NCBI GenBank assembly: GCA_947465645.1
Contig: CANIBQ010000014.1
Location: forward strand, 1-64,000
DNA length: 64,000 nt
From: Acidobacteriota bacterium
GTDB taxonomy: Bacteria; Acidobacteriota; Vicinamibacteria; Vicinamibacterales; UBA2999
Direction: 5' to 3'
The position numbers were made by a program, and so were the translations under genes. How positions within the stretch are numbered: the first letter of the stretch is position 1; the number at the start of each line of letters is the position of its first letter. The notes beneath the pieces were generated by a model that ran no database searches, was not told where the DNA came from, and saw only the letters and a program-made list of their open reading frames with translations. Below are positions 16,741-24,824 of this stretch, piece after piece.

Positions 16741-18516
16741 ATGAGTGATGCTGCGCCGCGCCCTGTTCGTCCGCCAACCGACACCGAGCTGCTTTCGACG
16801 CTCTTCGACCTCGGTCGGGACGTCATGTCCGTGCTCGATCTCGACGAGCTGCTCGTGCGCATCCCACAGCTCATCGCGCGGCTGACACGCTTTAGTGCCT
16901 TTTCCGTCTATCTGCTGGACGAAGGCGAGCAGAAACTGCGCATCGCCTACGCGATCGGGTACCCGGAAGAGATCACGCCGACGCTGCGGCTGGAGGTCGG
17001 CCAGGGTGTCGTCGGGGCGGCCGTTCTGGAGGGCCGTCCGATCCTGGTCAACGACATTCGCCTCGAGCCTCGCTACATGGGACCGCTGCGCAACATGCTG
17101 TCGCAGCTCGCAGTGCCGATGCGGCGCAAGGGCAAGGTCATCGGCGCCCTGAACCTGCTCAGCGAGACCACGGGCGCGTTTACGAGCCAGGACGAGGCGC
17201 TGCTTCGCCAGTTCGCCGCGCACGTTGCGGTCGCCATCGAGAACGCGCGCCTGTTCAAGTCGGAGCGCCAGTACGTCGACACGCTCGAAACCCTGGCCGA
17301 GATCGGGCGCGAGATGGCGTCGATCCTCGACCTCGACGTCCTGCTGACCCGCATCGCGAGTCTGACCAAGCGGTTGATCGACTACCGGACCTTCGGCATC
17401 CTGCTGGTCAACGAAGCCACACAGGAACTCGACATCAGGCTCGCGGTCAGCTATGGCGAGGAAGCGACCTCGAAGCACGTAAAGCTCGGCGAGGGGTTGG
17501 TCGGCTGGTCGGCGCTCCACAAGGAGCCGTTGCTCATCCCCGACGTCTCGAAAGATCCGCGCTATCTGAACCTCGTGCCTGACGCGAAATCGGAACTCGT
17601 GATTCCGATGCTCATCAAGGACCGCTGCATCGGCGTCTTCGACCTGGAAAGCCCGGAGCTGAGCGCGTTCACCAAGGAGCACAAAGAGCTATTGACGCTG
17701 CTCGCCGCGCAAGCGGCGGTCGCGATCGAGAATGCCCGACTGTACGAGGAGGTCCGCCGCAACGAGGAGCGGATCGAGAAGGAGCTGCGGTTCGCGCGAC
17801 GCGTGCAGGAGGCGCTCCTGCCGACAGAGCTCCCGGTGCGGTTGCGACAGGCCGACGTCGCAGGGCGCTTCGCCTCCGCCCTCGAGCTCGGAGGCGATCT
17901 CCATGACTTTCTGGCGCCCGAGCCCAACAGCCTCGTCGTGGCCGTCGGCGACGTGTCTGGCAAGGGCGCTCCTGCGGCCCTGTACGGCGCGTTTGCGGCG
18001 GAGCTCGTGCGATCCCGCACCTTGCGCCGACGGTATGCGCCCGATCGGTTCAGCGTGGGCGGCGTGCTCGAGTCGATGAACACCATTCTTCACGAGCGCC
18101 AGCTCGAGGAGTACTACTGCACGCTCTGCTACGCCTTCTTCGATTTCAAGCGCCGCGCGCTGACCATGGCGAATTCCGGGCTGCCTTACCCGGTCCGGTG
18201 CTCTGGCGACGACTGCGGACAGATCGTGCTGCCGGGCGTGCCGCTTGGGTCGTTTCCCAACGTCACCTACGACGAAGTCACGATTCCTCTGCAGGTCGGC
18301 GACGTATTCGTCTTTTGCACGGACGGGATCTTCGAGGCGGTGAATGACGAGGGGGCTGAGCTCGGGGCGAGGCCGGTGTGCGAAATCGTCAGGGAGCGCC
18401 GCAACGACAGCGCACGGGCCATCGTCGACGCCATCTTCGAGATGGCGATCGCCTTCCGCGGTCATGTGCCGCAGAACGACGACATGACCGCTGTGGCGGT
18501 GAAGATTACGGCTTAG
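16741..18516 (+). CDS. GAF-GAF-PP2C (RsbU-type) serine phosphatase
   Basis: 591 residues. Two GAF domains (about 20-170 and 185-340) each begin with a VLDLDELL or ILDLDVLL helix and contain NARLF or NARLY at the end. A coiled linker (RRNEERIEKELRFARRVQEALLP) leads to a PP2C SpoIIE/RsbU phosphatase with GGDLHDF, VGDVSGKGAPAALYG and CTDGIFEA metal-binding motifs. Such enzymes dephosphorylate anti-sigma-factor antagonists in partner switching. No anti-sigma kinase or STAS antagonist is seen in the window. It has its own TATAAT and palindrome upstream, and its stop overlaps the convergent lipoprotein gene by 4 bp. Confidence 0.93.
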   Translation: MSDAAPRPVRPPTDTELLSTLFDLGRDVMSVLDLDELLVRIPQLIARLTRFSAFSVYLLDEGEQKLRIAYAIGYPEEITPTLRLEVGQGVVGAAVLEGRPILVNDIRLEPRYMGPLRNMLSQLAVPMRRKGKVIGALNLLSETTGAFTSQDEALLRQFAAHVAVAIENARLFKSERQYVDTLETLAEIGREMASILDLDVLLTRIASLTKRLIDYRTFGILLVNEATQELDIRLAVSYGEEATSKHVKLGEGLVGWSALHKEPLLIPDVSKDPRYLNLVPDAKSELVIPMLIKDRCIGVFDLESPELSAFTKEHKELLTLLAAQAAVAIENARLYEEVRRNEERIEKELRFARRVQEALLPTELPVRLRQADVAGRFASALELGGDLHDFLAPEPNSLVVAVGDVSGKGAPAALYGAFAAELVRSRTLRRRYAPDRFSVGGVLESMNTILHERQLEEYYCTLCYAFFDFKRRALTMANSGLPYPVRCSGDDCGQIVLPGVPLGSFPNVTYDEVTIPLQVGDVFVFCTDGIFEAVNDEGAELGARPVCEIVRERRNDSARAIVDAIFEMAIAFRGHVPQNDDMTAVAVKITA

Positions 18517-18866
18517 CTCTTTATCTTCCGGCTCTCTTCGCGAATGTGAAGACCCACTGAACGGCCGCCGAACACAGCCACCTCGTTGACCTTGCCCTTG
18601 ACCTCGACACGCGTGCCCTTCGCCGGCGTCCGGCCCGACTGCGAGAGCACGGTGATCTCGCCGCTGCCGTCGTCCACGCTGTAGAGCTGGAACGGCACCA
18701 GCGGAATTCCCCAACTGTTGGTGACGACGCCCGTCACGCTCACGGAGCGGTCGTTGTACTTGGTCGGCTGATCCTTCAGCTCGGCGATGCGCACACCCCG
18801 GGCCGCGCATCCGGCGATCAAAACCATGCAGACGATAGCGACCGACAGGCGTGATGCTGTTTTCAT
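18513..18866 (-). CDS. Small lipoprotein with OB-fold-like domain
   Basis: 117 residues. A lipobox (VLIAGCAA) lies near residue 20. The mature part has YNDRSVSVTGVVTNSW, YSVDDGSGEITVLSQSG and KGTRVEVKGKVNE, a strand pattern like bacterial OB-fold proteins that modify ligand-binding (the CcmE/YdeI type). No enzyme function is evident. A GGAG lies 7 nt before the ATG, which settles the start. Confidence 0.75.
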   Translation of the reverse strand: MKTASRLSVAIVCMVLIAGCAARGVRIAELKDQPTKYNDRSVSVTGVVTNSWGIPLVPFQLYSVDDGSGEITVLSQSGRTPAKGTRVEVKGKVNEVAVFGGRSVGLHIREESRKIKS

Positions 18867-18933
18867 ACGTTGCTCCGGCGCCTTGGTGTTCAAGACGCAT
18901 GCCCGGGCAACCGAATGATTCTTACAGTAATTC

Positions 18934-18947
18934 CCCGCCCTGGCGGG
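18934..18947. terminator. GC-rich hairpin after glnA
   Basis: CCCGC-CCTG-GCGGG forms a 5-bp stem with a 4-base loop, 21 bp beyond the glnA stop on the minus strand. No T-run follows, so it is a weak terminator candidate. Confidence 0.3.
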
Positions 18948-18967
18948 CCGGGCGTCCTCGATCGGGG

Positions 18968-20305
18968 TCAGTAGGTGTTGAGGTAGCGGTCGATTTCCCA
19001 GCGCGAGACGTGCCGGATGTAGCCGTCCCACTCGGTGCGCTTGGCGGCGAGGAAGTGGTCGACGATGTGATCGCCGAGCGTTTCGCGCATGAGGTCGCTC
19101 TTCTCGAGCTCGTCGAGCGCCTCACTCAGGGTGCCAGGAAGTTCGTCAATCCGCAGGTGACGGCGCTCCCGGTGACTCATCGTGTAGATGTTCTTGTTGA
19201 CCGGCGGCCCGGGATCGGTCTGCTTATCGATGCCGTCGAGACCCGCCCGGAGCATCACCGCCAGGGCGAGGTACGGGTTGCAGGAGGGGTCGGGCATGCG
19301 CAGCTCGATGCGTGTGTTGGGGCCGCGCGCCGCGGGCACGCGCACCAGCGGACTGCGGTTGCGCTCGGACCAGGCAATCGCCGTCGGCGCCTCGTAGCCG
19401 GGCACGAGCCGCTTATAGGAGTTCACGAGCGGGTTGGTGATCGCGCAGAACGCCTTGGCATGGCGGAGGAGACCGCCGATGTACTGCAGGCACGTGCGGC
19501 TCAAGTGCCCGTCCGACTTCTCGTCGTAGAACACGTTCTTGGTGCCGGTGAACAACGCCTGGTGCGTGTGCATGCCGCTGCCGTTGACCCCGACAATCGG
19601 TTTCGGCATGAACGTCGCGTGGAGGCCGTTGCGGTTGGCGACGTTCTTGACGACGAAGCGGAACGTGCTCACGTTGTCTGCCGTCGTCAGGACATCGTCA
19701 TGGCGGAAATCAATTTCGTGCTGGCCCGGTGCGACTTCGTGATGCGCCGCCTCGACGTGGAATCCCATCTGCTCGAGCACGAGGATGATCTCGCGACGGA
19801 CGTCCTCGCCCAGGTCGACGGGCGTGAGGTCGAAGTAACCGCCCGAGTCGTGCGTCTCGGTGGTGGGCTCGCCGCTCTCGCGGCGCTGGAAGAGGAAGAA
19901 CTCGGCTTCAGGACCGGCGCGCATCGCAAAGCCCCGCTCACCAGCGAGCGCGACAACCCGCTTGAGCGTGGACCGCGGGCAACCGGCGAACGGAGTGCCG
20001 TCGGGGTTGGCAATGTCGCAGATGATGCGCGCCACGCGCTCGGAGCCGGCGTAGGTCCAGGGGAACACCTGGAAAGTGTTCAGGTCGGGCTTGAGGTACA
20101 TGTCGGATTCCTCGGTCCGCACGAACCCCTCGATGGACGAGCCGTCGAACATGATCCGGCCGTCGAGCGCCTCGGCAAACTGTTGGTCGGGCACCTCCAC
20201 GTTCTTGATCGCGCCGAGGATGTCGACGAACTGCAGCCGCATGAACTTGACCTTCTCGCGCTCAACCCGCTCGAGAATGCGGGCGCGACGGTCGTCTTTC
20301 ACCAT
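18968..20305 (-). CDS. glnA: Type I glutamine synthetase
   Basis: 445 residues that make glutamine from glutamate, ammonia and ATP. Visible motifs are MFDGSSIEGF near residue 53, AGPEAEFFLF near 129, EVAPGQHEIDF near 200, VNGSGMHTHQA near 254 and NRSPLVRVP near 320 (ATP site). At 445 residues it matches the shorter GSI-alpha type, which lacks the 25-residue insert and is usually controlled by feedback rather than adenylylation. I start at MVKDDRRARILERV; an upstream in-frame extension overlaps the barrel gene. It lies 5 bp after the TPR-barrel gene on the same strand. Confidence 0.95.
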   Translation of the reverse strand: MVKDDRRARILERVEREKVKFMRLQFVDILGAIKNVEVPDQQFAEALDGRIMFDGSSIEGFVRTEESDMYLKPDLNTFQVFPWTYAGSERVARIICDIANPDGTPFAGCPRSTLKRVVALAGERGFAMRAGPEAEFFLFQRRESGEPTTETHDSGGYFDLTPVDLGEDVRREIILVLEQMGFHVEAAHHEVAPGQHEIDFRHDDVLTTADNVSTFRFVVKNVANRNGLHATFMPKPIVGVNGSGMHTHQALFTGTKNVFYDEKSDGHLSRTCLQYIGGLLRHAKAFCAITNPLVNSYKRLVPGYEAPTAIAWSERNRSPLVRVPAARGPNTRIELRMPDPSCNPYLALAVMLRAGLDGIDKQTDPGPPVNKNIYTMSHRERRHLRIDELPGTLSEALDELEKSDLMRETLGDHIVDHFLAAKRTEWDGYIRHVSRWEIDRYLNTY

Positions 20306-20310
20306 TGACG

Positions 20311-21525
20311 CTAGAACCGCTGCGCGAGGCCGATGGAGAAGCGGCTTCTCCTGACGTCGTTCCGCTGCCACTGGTAGTCGTAGCCGCCCACCACCGAGGT
20401 CAGGCTTCGAAGGTCGAGCCGCACGCCTCCTGAGACGCTTTGCGCGCGGTAGTCGCCGATCTGGTCGATGGAGATCGTCTCGAAATCCTCGACGCCTGCC
20501 GTGTACCCGGCGGTCAGCCAGATGCGCGGGCGATAACGGAAGGCGCCCCGCGCATGCAGCGTGTCGCCGTGCTCATTGGTCAGGAGCAGGTTGCTCCTGC
20601 TGATCGAATGTGCATAGCGCAGGCCGATTGACAGGCGATCGGCGGCCCACCACGTCACGGCGGGAGAGATCACCGCCATCCGCGCGCCGTTGAAATCCAG
20701 GTAACGATACGTGCCGGTCCAGTTGGCGCGGCCGTAGGTGTGGTCAATCTCGCCGAGAAAATCCCGCTCGGGCATGACGAGATTACTGGGTCCGATCAGG
20801 GCGTGGCCGACGAGCGTCGTCATCGGCTTCCATCGCCATTCGGCCCCGCCGCCGCCGCGCTGATCGCTGACTCCGAACTTGCGCTGCGCGTCTCCGCGCC
20901 CAAAGACGCGCCACGTGTCGTTGAGCCGGTAATTGACCAGCACGCCGCCGCTGTTCGTGTTGGAAGCATCGCTGCTGAAGCTTTCTGAAAAGCCGTGCGC
21001 CTCCACGCGGTGGAAATACGACAGCCGCACGTCCTCGAGCGACAGGCGGTGCTGTTCGGTCGGCGACATCGCGACGACGCGCTCGAGGTAGCCAATGGCA
21101 CGAACCGAGTTGCCGGCGTCGCGGTGCGCACGGCCCAGAGAGGCGAGGACAACCTCGCTGTCGGGCGCCAGCATCTCGGCCCGCTGAAGCACGTCAATGG
21201 CCTCGTCAGCGGCGTGCCGCGCAAGCAGCGTCGCGCCGACGCCGATCATCGCGTCGACGTTGCGAGGATCTTCCAGCAGGACGCTGCGGTAAACGGCCTC
21301 GGCGACCGAGGGGCGGCCCATGCGCTCGTGCAGGCGGGCGATCCAGATCCGTGCCTCGTGGTCGTCGGGGTTGTCGGACGCGATCCGCTGGAAGGCGGCG
21401 AGGGCGTCGGCGTTCCGTCCTTCGGCGGCCAACTGGGAGGCCTCCGCGAGTGTCGGTACAGACGACGCCGGAGGCGCCTGTGGGCCCTCCGCGAGCAGCG
21501 TGACGAGCAGCAAGGAAAGCAGCAT
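20311..21525 (-). CDS. TPR protein with YaiO-like outer-membrane beta barrel
   Basis: 404 residues. A signal peptide is followed by TPR units at about residues 25-165 (EGRNADALAAFQRIASDNPDD, RHAADEAIDVLQRAEMLAPDS, NSVRAIGYLERVVAMSP). The C-terminal half has alternating aromatic strands (WRVFGRGDAQRKFGV, WTGTYRYLDF, GLRYAHSISRSNLL) and ends with a terminal Phe, as for BamA-inserted barrels. This is the YaiO-type layout. GAGGTG precedes the ATG. A role in polysaccharide export or attachment is possible but only inferred. Confidence 0.8.
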   Translation of the reverse strand: MLLSLLLVTLLAEGPQAPPASSVPTLAEASQLAAEGRNADALAAFQRIASDNPDDHEARIWIARLHERMGRPSVAEAVYRSVLLEDPRNVDAMIGVGATLLARHAADEAIDVLQRAEMLAPDSEVVLASLGRAHRDAGNSVRAIGYLERVVAMSPTEQHRLSLEDVRLSYFHRVEAHGFSESFSSDASNTNSGGVLVNYRLNDTWRVFGRGDAQRKFGVSDQRGGGGAEWRWKPMTTLVGHALIGPSNLVMPERDFLGEIDHTYGRANWTGTYRYLDFNGARMAVISPAVTWWAADRLSIGLRYAHSISRSNLLLTNEHGDTLHARGAFRYRPRIWLTAGYTAGVEDFETISIDQIGDYRAQSVSGGVRLDLRSLTSVVGGYDYQWQRNDVRRSRFSIGLAQRF

Positions 21526-21594
21526 TCCAACACCTCGGTCGTGAGGAGAGAGGGCGACCTCTTCCTATGTCGGCTCAGGAGACAACGAGGAGTA

Positions 21595-21627
21595 GGGGGA
21601 AGGGGGAAGGGGGCGAGGGGGAAGGGG
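21595..21627 (+). repeat. G-quadruplex-prone AGGGGGA heptad array
   Basis: Five G-tracts, four of G5 and one of G4, are separated by AA, AA, CGA and AA. The unit is AGGGGGA, repeated with period 7 (one unit has 8). It lies between the GAF-protein stop (21643) and the barrel-gene start (21525). The G-rich strand is the template strand for both neighbours. Confidence 0.85.
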
Positions 21628-21642
21628 TTAGAAACCCGGCTA

Positions 21643-22794
21643 TCAGCCGATCGCGGAGCGAAGCTCGCGGGGGGTGCTGGCGGCCGGCCAGGCCGAGACG
21701 ACGGTGGCCAGTTGGGCGGCGATCATGGCGGCGACGGCGCGCGTGGCGGGGTCTTGCTCGCGGCCGTTCCGTAGTTCGACGGCAAGCGCTCCGATACAGG
21801 CGTCGGGACCGAACATCGGTGTCACGACGGCCCCGTTGCCGGCTGCATCGCCGGCGACGATGGTGGCCTGCCCGGTGCGCCAGGCGGCGGCGGTGGCATT
21901 GTCCGAGCCGCGGGCGATGGAGCCGAGGCGCGCGACGATCTCCGGCCGGTAACCGTGGGCCGCGACCGCAAAAAGCTCCTCCCCTGCGCCCATCCACAGA
22001 ATGATCCCGGGCGCATCGAGCAGGTCGGCCGCCCGCGCCAGAAGCGGTGGCAGCGCAGCGGTCGTCGTCAGCCGGGACAGCGCGGCGCAGAGATCTGCCG
22101 CGGCGGCGAGATCGACGGACGCTGGCGTGGTGAGGACGTTTGCCACGGGGGTTTCCTGCGGGAACTCGGCTGGCTGCGCTGGTGCCACCGCCACTTCTGC
22201 CGCTCGCCGCGCTGGCACCAGTATGAGAAGCCCAGCCATCCACGTGAGCGCCGCCGCAGCGAGCACAGTCCACCGCTGGCGCGCCAGCCGTACGCGCTCC
22301 GCCTGGTAGAACGTCTGCTCCGCCGCCCGGATGCCCCGGACGCGCGCGGTCATGGCGTCGAGCGTGCTGCGGCCGTCACTGAAGATCACGTCCGCGGCCA
22401 TCGCGTTCTGGCCGAGCCGCAGGTTCTCGCGGATGCGCGCGTCGGCGGCGATCAGATCGCCGGTCGCCGCGTTGAGCGCCTGAACGGCGCCCTCACCATC
22501 GGCCGACCGGAGAAGTGGCTTGAGTGCGGCCGCGTCGTCATAGATCTGGCGGACGAGCGACGTCATGCGCTCGAACGCCCGCGGATCCGGAGCTCCTGGG
22601 GCGACGTAGGTGTGTTGCGCCGCGCCGACGCCGGCGATCGCATCGACGAGACGGTCGACGCGCGCGTCGAGTTGCTGCGCGATGGCGGTGAGGTCGGTGG
22701 TTTGACGTTCGAGATGACGGAGGAAGAAAGCGGCGGCGATTCCGCCAGCGAGTACAACAACCAGGACTGTCAGTCGCACCGCCGGCTTGTGCAT
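21643..22794 (-). CDS. Two-TM sensor-like protein with periplasmic helical and GAF domains
   Basis: 383 residues. TM1 lies at about 7-28 (LTVLVVVLAGGIAAAFFL) and TM2 at about 177-196 (VLAAAALTWMAGLLILVP). Between them is an all-helical extracytoplasmic region of CHASE3/DAHL type. The cytoplasmic part after residue 230 resembles a GAF domain (LLDAPGIILWMGAGEELFAVAAHGY). There is no kinase, cyclase or methyl-accepting domain, so output may pass through a partner. The context does not identify one. Confidence 0.7.
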   Translation of the reverse strand: MHKPAVRLTVLVVVLAGGIAAAFFLRHLERQTTDLTAIAQQLDARVDRLVDAIAGVGAAQHTYVAPGAPDPRAFERMTSLVRQIYDDAAALKPLLRSADGEGAVQALNAATGDLIAADARIRENLRLGQNAMAADVIFSDGRSTLDAMTARVRGIRAAEQTFYQAERVRLARQRWTVLAAAALTWMAGLLILVPARRAAEVAVAPAQPAEFPQETPVANVLTTPASVDLAAAADLCAALSRLTTTAALPPLLARAADLLDAPGIILWMGAGEELFAVAAHGYRPEIVARLGSIARGSDNATAAAWRTGQATIVAGDAAGNGAVVTPMFGPDACIGALAVELRNGREQDPATRAVAAMIAAQLATVVSAWPAASTPRELRSAIG

Positions 22795-22836
22795 CGGCTA
22801 CAGGATAGCACCCGATGCCATTCGATCGTCTAGGGC

Positions 22837-24000
22837 TCACCAGCCGACGCGCAAGCCGCTCGTCCAGGAGATACCGGAATAGGCGCCGCCGTCGTTGGCG
22901 CGATCCCTCATCTCCGCATGATGGAGGCCCGTCTGCAACTTCAGCTTCTGGCCATAGAAGTAGTAATTCGCGCCCGCGTATAACTCCTGATAGCGGTCGC
23001 CTCGTCCCGTCACGATGCGGCTTTCGTACGTCGCGAGCCGGACGCCGTTCGGCTGATCGCTGTGGAGAAAGGTGTGGCGGCCGACAAACTGCAGCTTGTT
23101 CGTCGCGTTGTAGAACGGCATGACCATCGTTCCCCACACGTCGCTTTGACCCAGGTATCCCGACGCGACCGAGACATCCGTCCGCAGGCCCCACTTGACC
23201 GCCTCGAGTTTGAAGTTGAGAGAGCCGACGTGCTCGAGTTGTCGCGTGAACGTGTTGTGTATATCGGGATGCTGGTAGACGTAGTTGCCCGCCAGCAGGG
23301 CTTCCTTCACCCCGAGCGATTTGCCGAAGTCGTACCCGAGCAGTGCGAGGCCGACTGCGCCTCCGTTGAGCTCGCCGAATTCTCGATTCGCCGCACCGGC
23401 CGTGTAGACGCCGCCACGATAGATCCACGGCGCGGCCCGGCCCGAGACGCTGACGCCAGGCAGGTATTCCTGCGGAAACCAGATGTTGTTGGCCAGGTTG
23501 CTTCTGTCGATTGCGAGCAGCTCCTTCGAGGACGTCGCCCCGTCCATCGTGAACGGAACGCCCTGCTTGCCGGCGGTCACCACGAGCTTTCCGCTTTTCG
23601 TCCACATCAGGTAGGCGTCGGTCGCCCGCACGTACAACGGGTCACGTTCCTGGGGGTTGAGCTCGACCTCGGCGTGCAATGTGAGGGTACGGAACAAGGT
23701 CAGCCGGGGGCCGAGCCGCAGGCGACGCACATTCCATTCGTCCAGGTCGCCCTGGCTCGCATCAATCGCGGCGAAGTCCTGCTGGTATCGGCCGGAGAAG
23801 AGCACGCGCTGCACCACGGGATTCGAGTCGCTCTCGTACCATTCGGCGAATCGCCAGATCTTGTCGTAGGTCGAGGGCTTTTTCTCGCCACCGCTCGGTG
23901 CTGGCGCGGGGGTTGACGCGGGCGCTGCCGGCGTCGTCTGCGCCGATGCGGACGCGGCCGCACCGAGCAAGATCACAAGGGTCAGGAGTCGCATCGTCAT
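22837..24000 (-). CDS. OprP/OprO-like porin
   Basis: 387 residues with a signal peptide (LLTLVILLGAAASASA) and a Pro/Ala-rich linker, then a beta barrel. Key family phrases are RRLRLGPRLTLFRTLTLHAEVELN, GKQGVPFTMDGATSS and AGANYYFYGQKLKLQTGLHH, the last near the C-terminus. The final residues are aromatic (VGW). OprP/O porins favour phosphate or other anions; the substrate here is unproven. Two possible starts (MTM or M3) lie 6 bp apart, with no clear Shine-Dalgarno. Confidence 0.85.
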   Translation of the reverse strand: MTMRLLTLVILLGAAASASAQTTPAAPASTPAPAPSGGEKKPSTYDKIWRFAEWYESDSNPVVQRVLFSGRYQQDFAAIDASQGDLDEWNVRRLRLGPRLTLFRTLTLHAEVELNPQERDPLYVRATDAYLMWTKSGKLVVTAGKQGVPFTMDGATSSKELLAIDRSNLANNIWFPQEYLPGVSVSGRAAPWIYRGGVYTAGAANREFGELNGGAVGLALLGYDFGKSLGVKEALLAGNYVYQHPDIHNTFTRQLEHVGSLNFKLEAVKWGLRTDVSVASGYLGQSDVWGTMVMPFYNATNKLQFVGRHTFLHSDQPNGVRLATYESRIVTGRGDRYQELYAGANYYFYGQKLKLQTGLHHAEMRDRANDGGAYSGISWTSGLRVGW

Positions 24001-24047
24001 ACTGCTGTTACTTGTACGACGCGGAGATTTCCAAAAGTATCGCGAGT

Positions 24048-24063
24048 GTTACGTGTATGTAAC
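24048..24063. promoter_or_regulatory. GTTAC-N6-GTAAC palindrome upstream of the porin
   Basis: GTTAC (24048-24052) and GTAAC (24059-24063) form an inverted repeat with a 6-bp spacer, 48 bp before the porin start and next to the ccdA stop. It could be an operator for the porin or a terminator loop for ccdA. Confidence 0.35.
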
Positions 24064-24064
24064 G

Positions 24065-24814
24065 TCAGTACACGGGCAGGTACGGCGTGAGCCACTGCGC
24101 GATGACGGTGAACTTGTTGGTAAAGATGAGCAGGCCGATGGCGACGAGCAGCCCGCCGGACACGATTTCGATCGCGTGGTAGTGACGGCGGATCTTCGCG
24201 AAGACGGCGAAGAAGCGGTTGATGGCCAGCGCGGTCGCGAGGAACGGGACGCCAAGCCCAATTGAATACGCCGCGAGCAGACGGATGCCGTGGCCAATCG
24301 TGTCCTGCGTGGCCGCGACGGCCAGGATGCCCGCGAGGATGGGGCCGAGGCACGGCGTCCACCCGAATGCGAAGGCGCTGCCCACCAGCACGGCGCCGAC
24401 GAACCCCACGGGCCGCTTCGTCGTCTGCACGCGCTTTTCCTGGTACAGCCACTCGATCCGCAGCACGCCCATCGTGTGCAGCCCAAAGATGATGATGATC
24501 GCGCCCGCGATCCGCCCGAGCAGCGTGAGCCGCGACATGAGGAACTGTCCGAGGAAGCTGGCCGAGGCGCCAAGCGCGATGAATACGAGGGAGAAGCCGA
24601 GAATGAATGCGAGCGAAGCGAGCACCACCTGCCGGCGAGCTGCTGGCGGGGCGGCATCGGCGACGACGCCGGAGCCCGGCGTCCCACGCATTTCCTCCAG
24701 CGACAGTCCGGAGATGTAGGAGAGGTAGCCGGGAATGAGCGGCAGGACGCAGGGCGAGATGAAGGAAAGGATTCCCGCCCCGAACGCCGCGAGCAACGTG
24801 ACGTTCTCTTCCAC
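24065..24814 (-). CDS. ccdA: CcdA-type cytochrome c biogenesis/thiol-transport protein
   Basis: 249 residues, six hydrophobic segments, DsbD-transmembrane family. The redox Cys of the first segment is in FISPCVLPLIPGYLS near residue 22, and the second in FGWTPCLGPILAG near residue 153. CcdA moves reducing power across the membrane to periplasmic thiol proteins, for cytochrome c heme ligation. A His-rich cytoplasmic loop is absent. It lies 10 bp after nuoG, so it is probably co-transcribed. No ResA-like thioredoxin is in the window. Confidence 0.9.
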   Translation of the reverse strand: MEENVTLLAAFGAGILSFISPCVLPLIPGYLSYISGLSLEEMRGTPGSGVVADAAPPAARRQVVLASLAFILGFSLVFIALGASASFLGQFLMSRLTLLGRIAGAIIIIFGLHTMGVLRIEWLYQEKRVQTTKRPVGFVGAVLVGSAFAFGWTPCLGPILAGILAVAATQDTIGHGIRLLAAYSIGLGVPFLATALAINRFFAVFAKIRRHYHAIEIVSGGLLVAIGLLIFTNKFTVIAQWLTPYLPVY

Positions 24815-24824
24815 GGGGCTCGCT

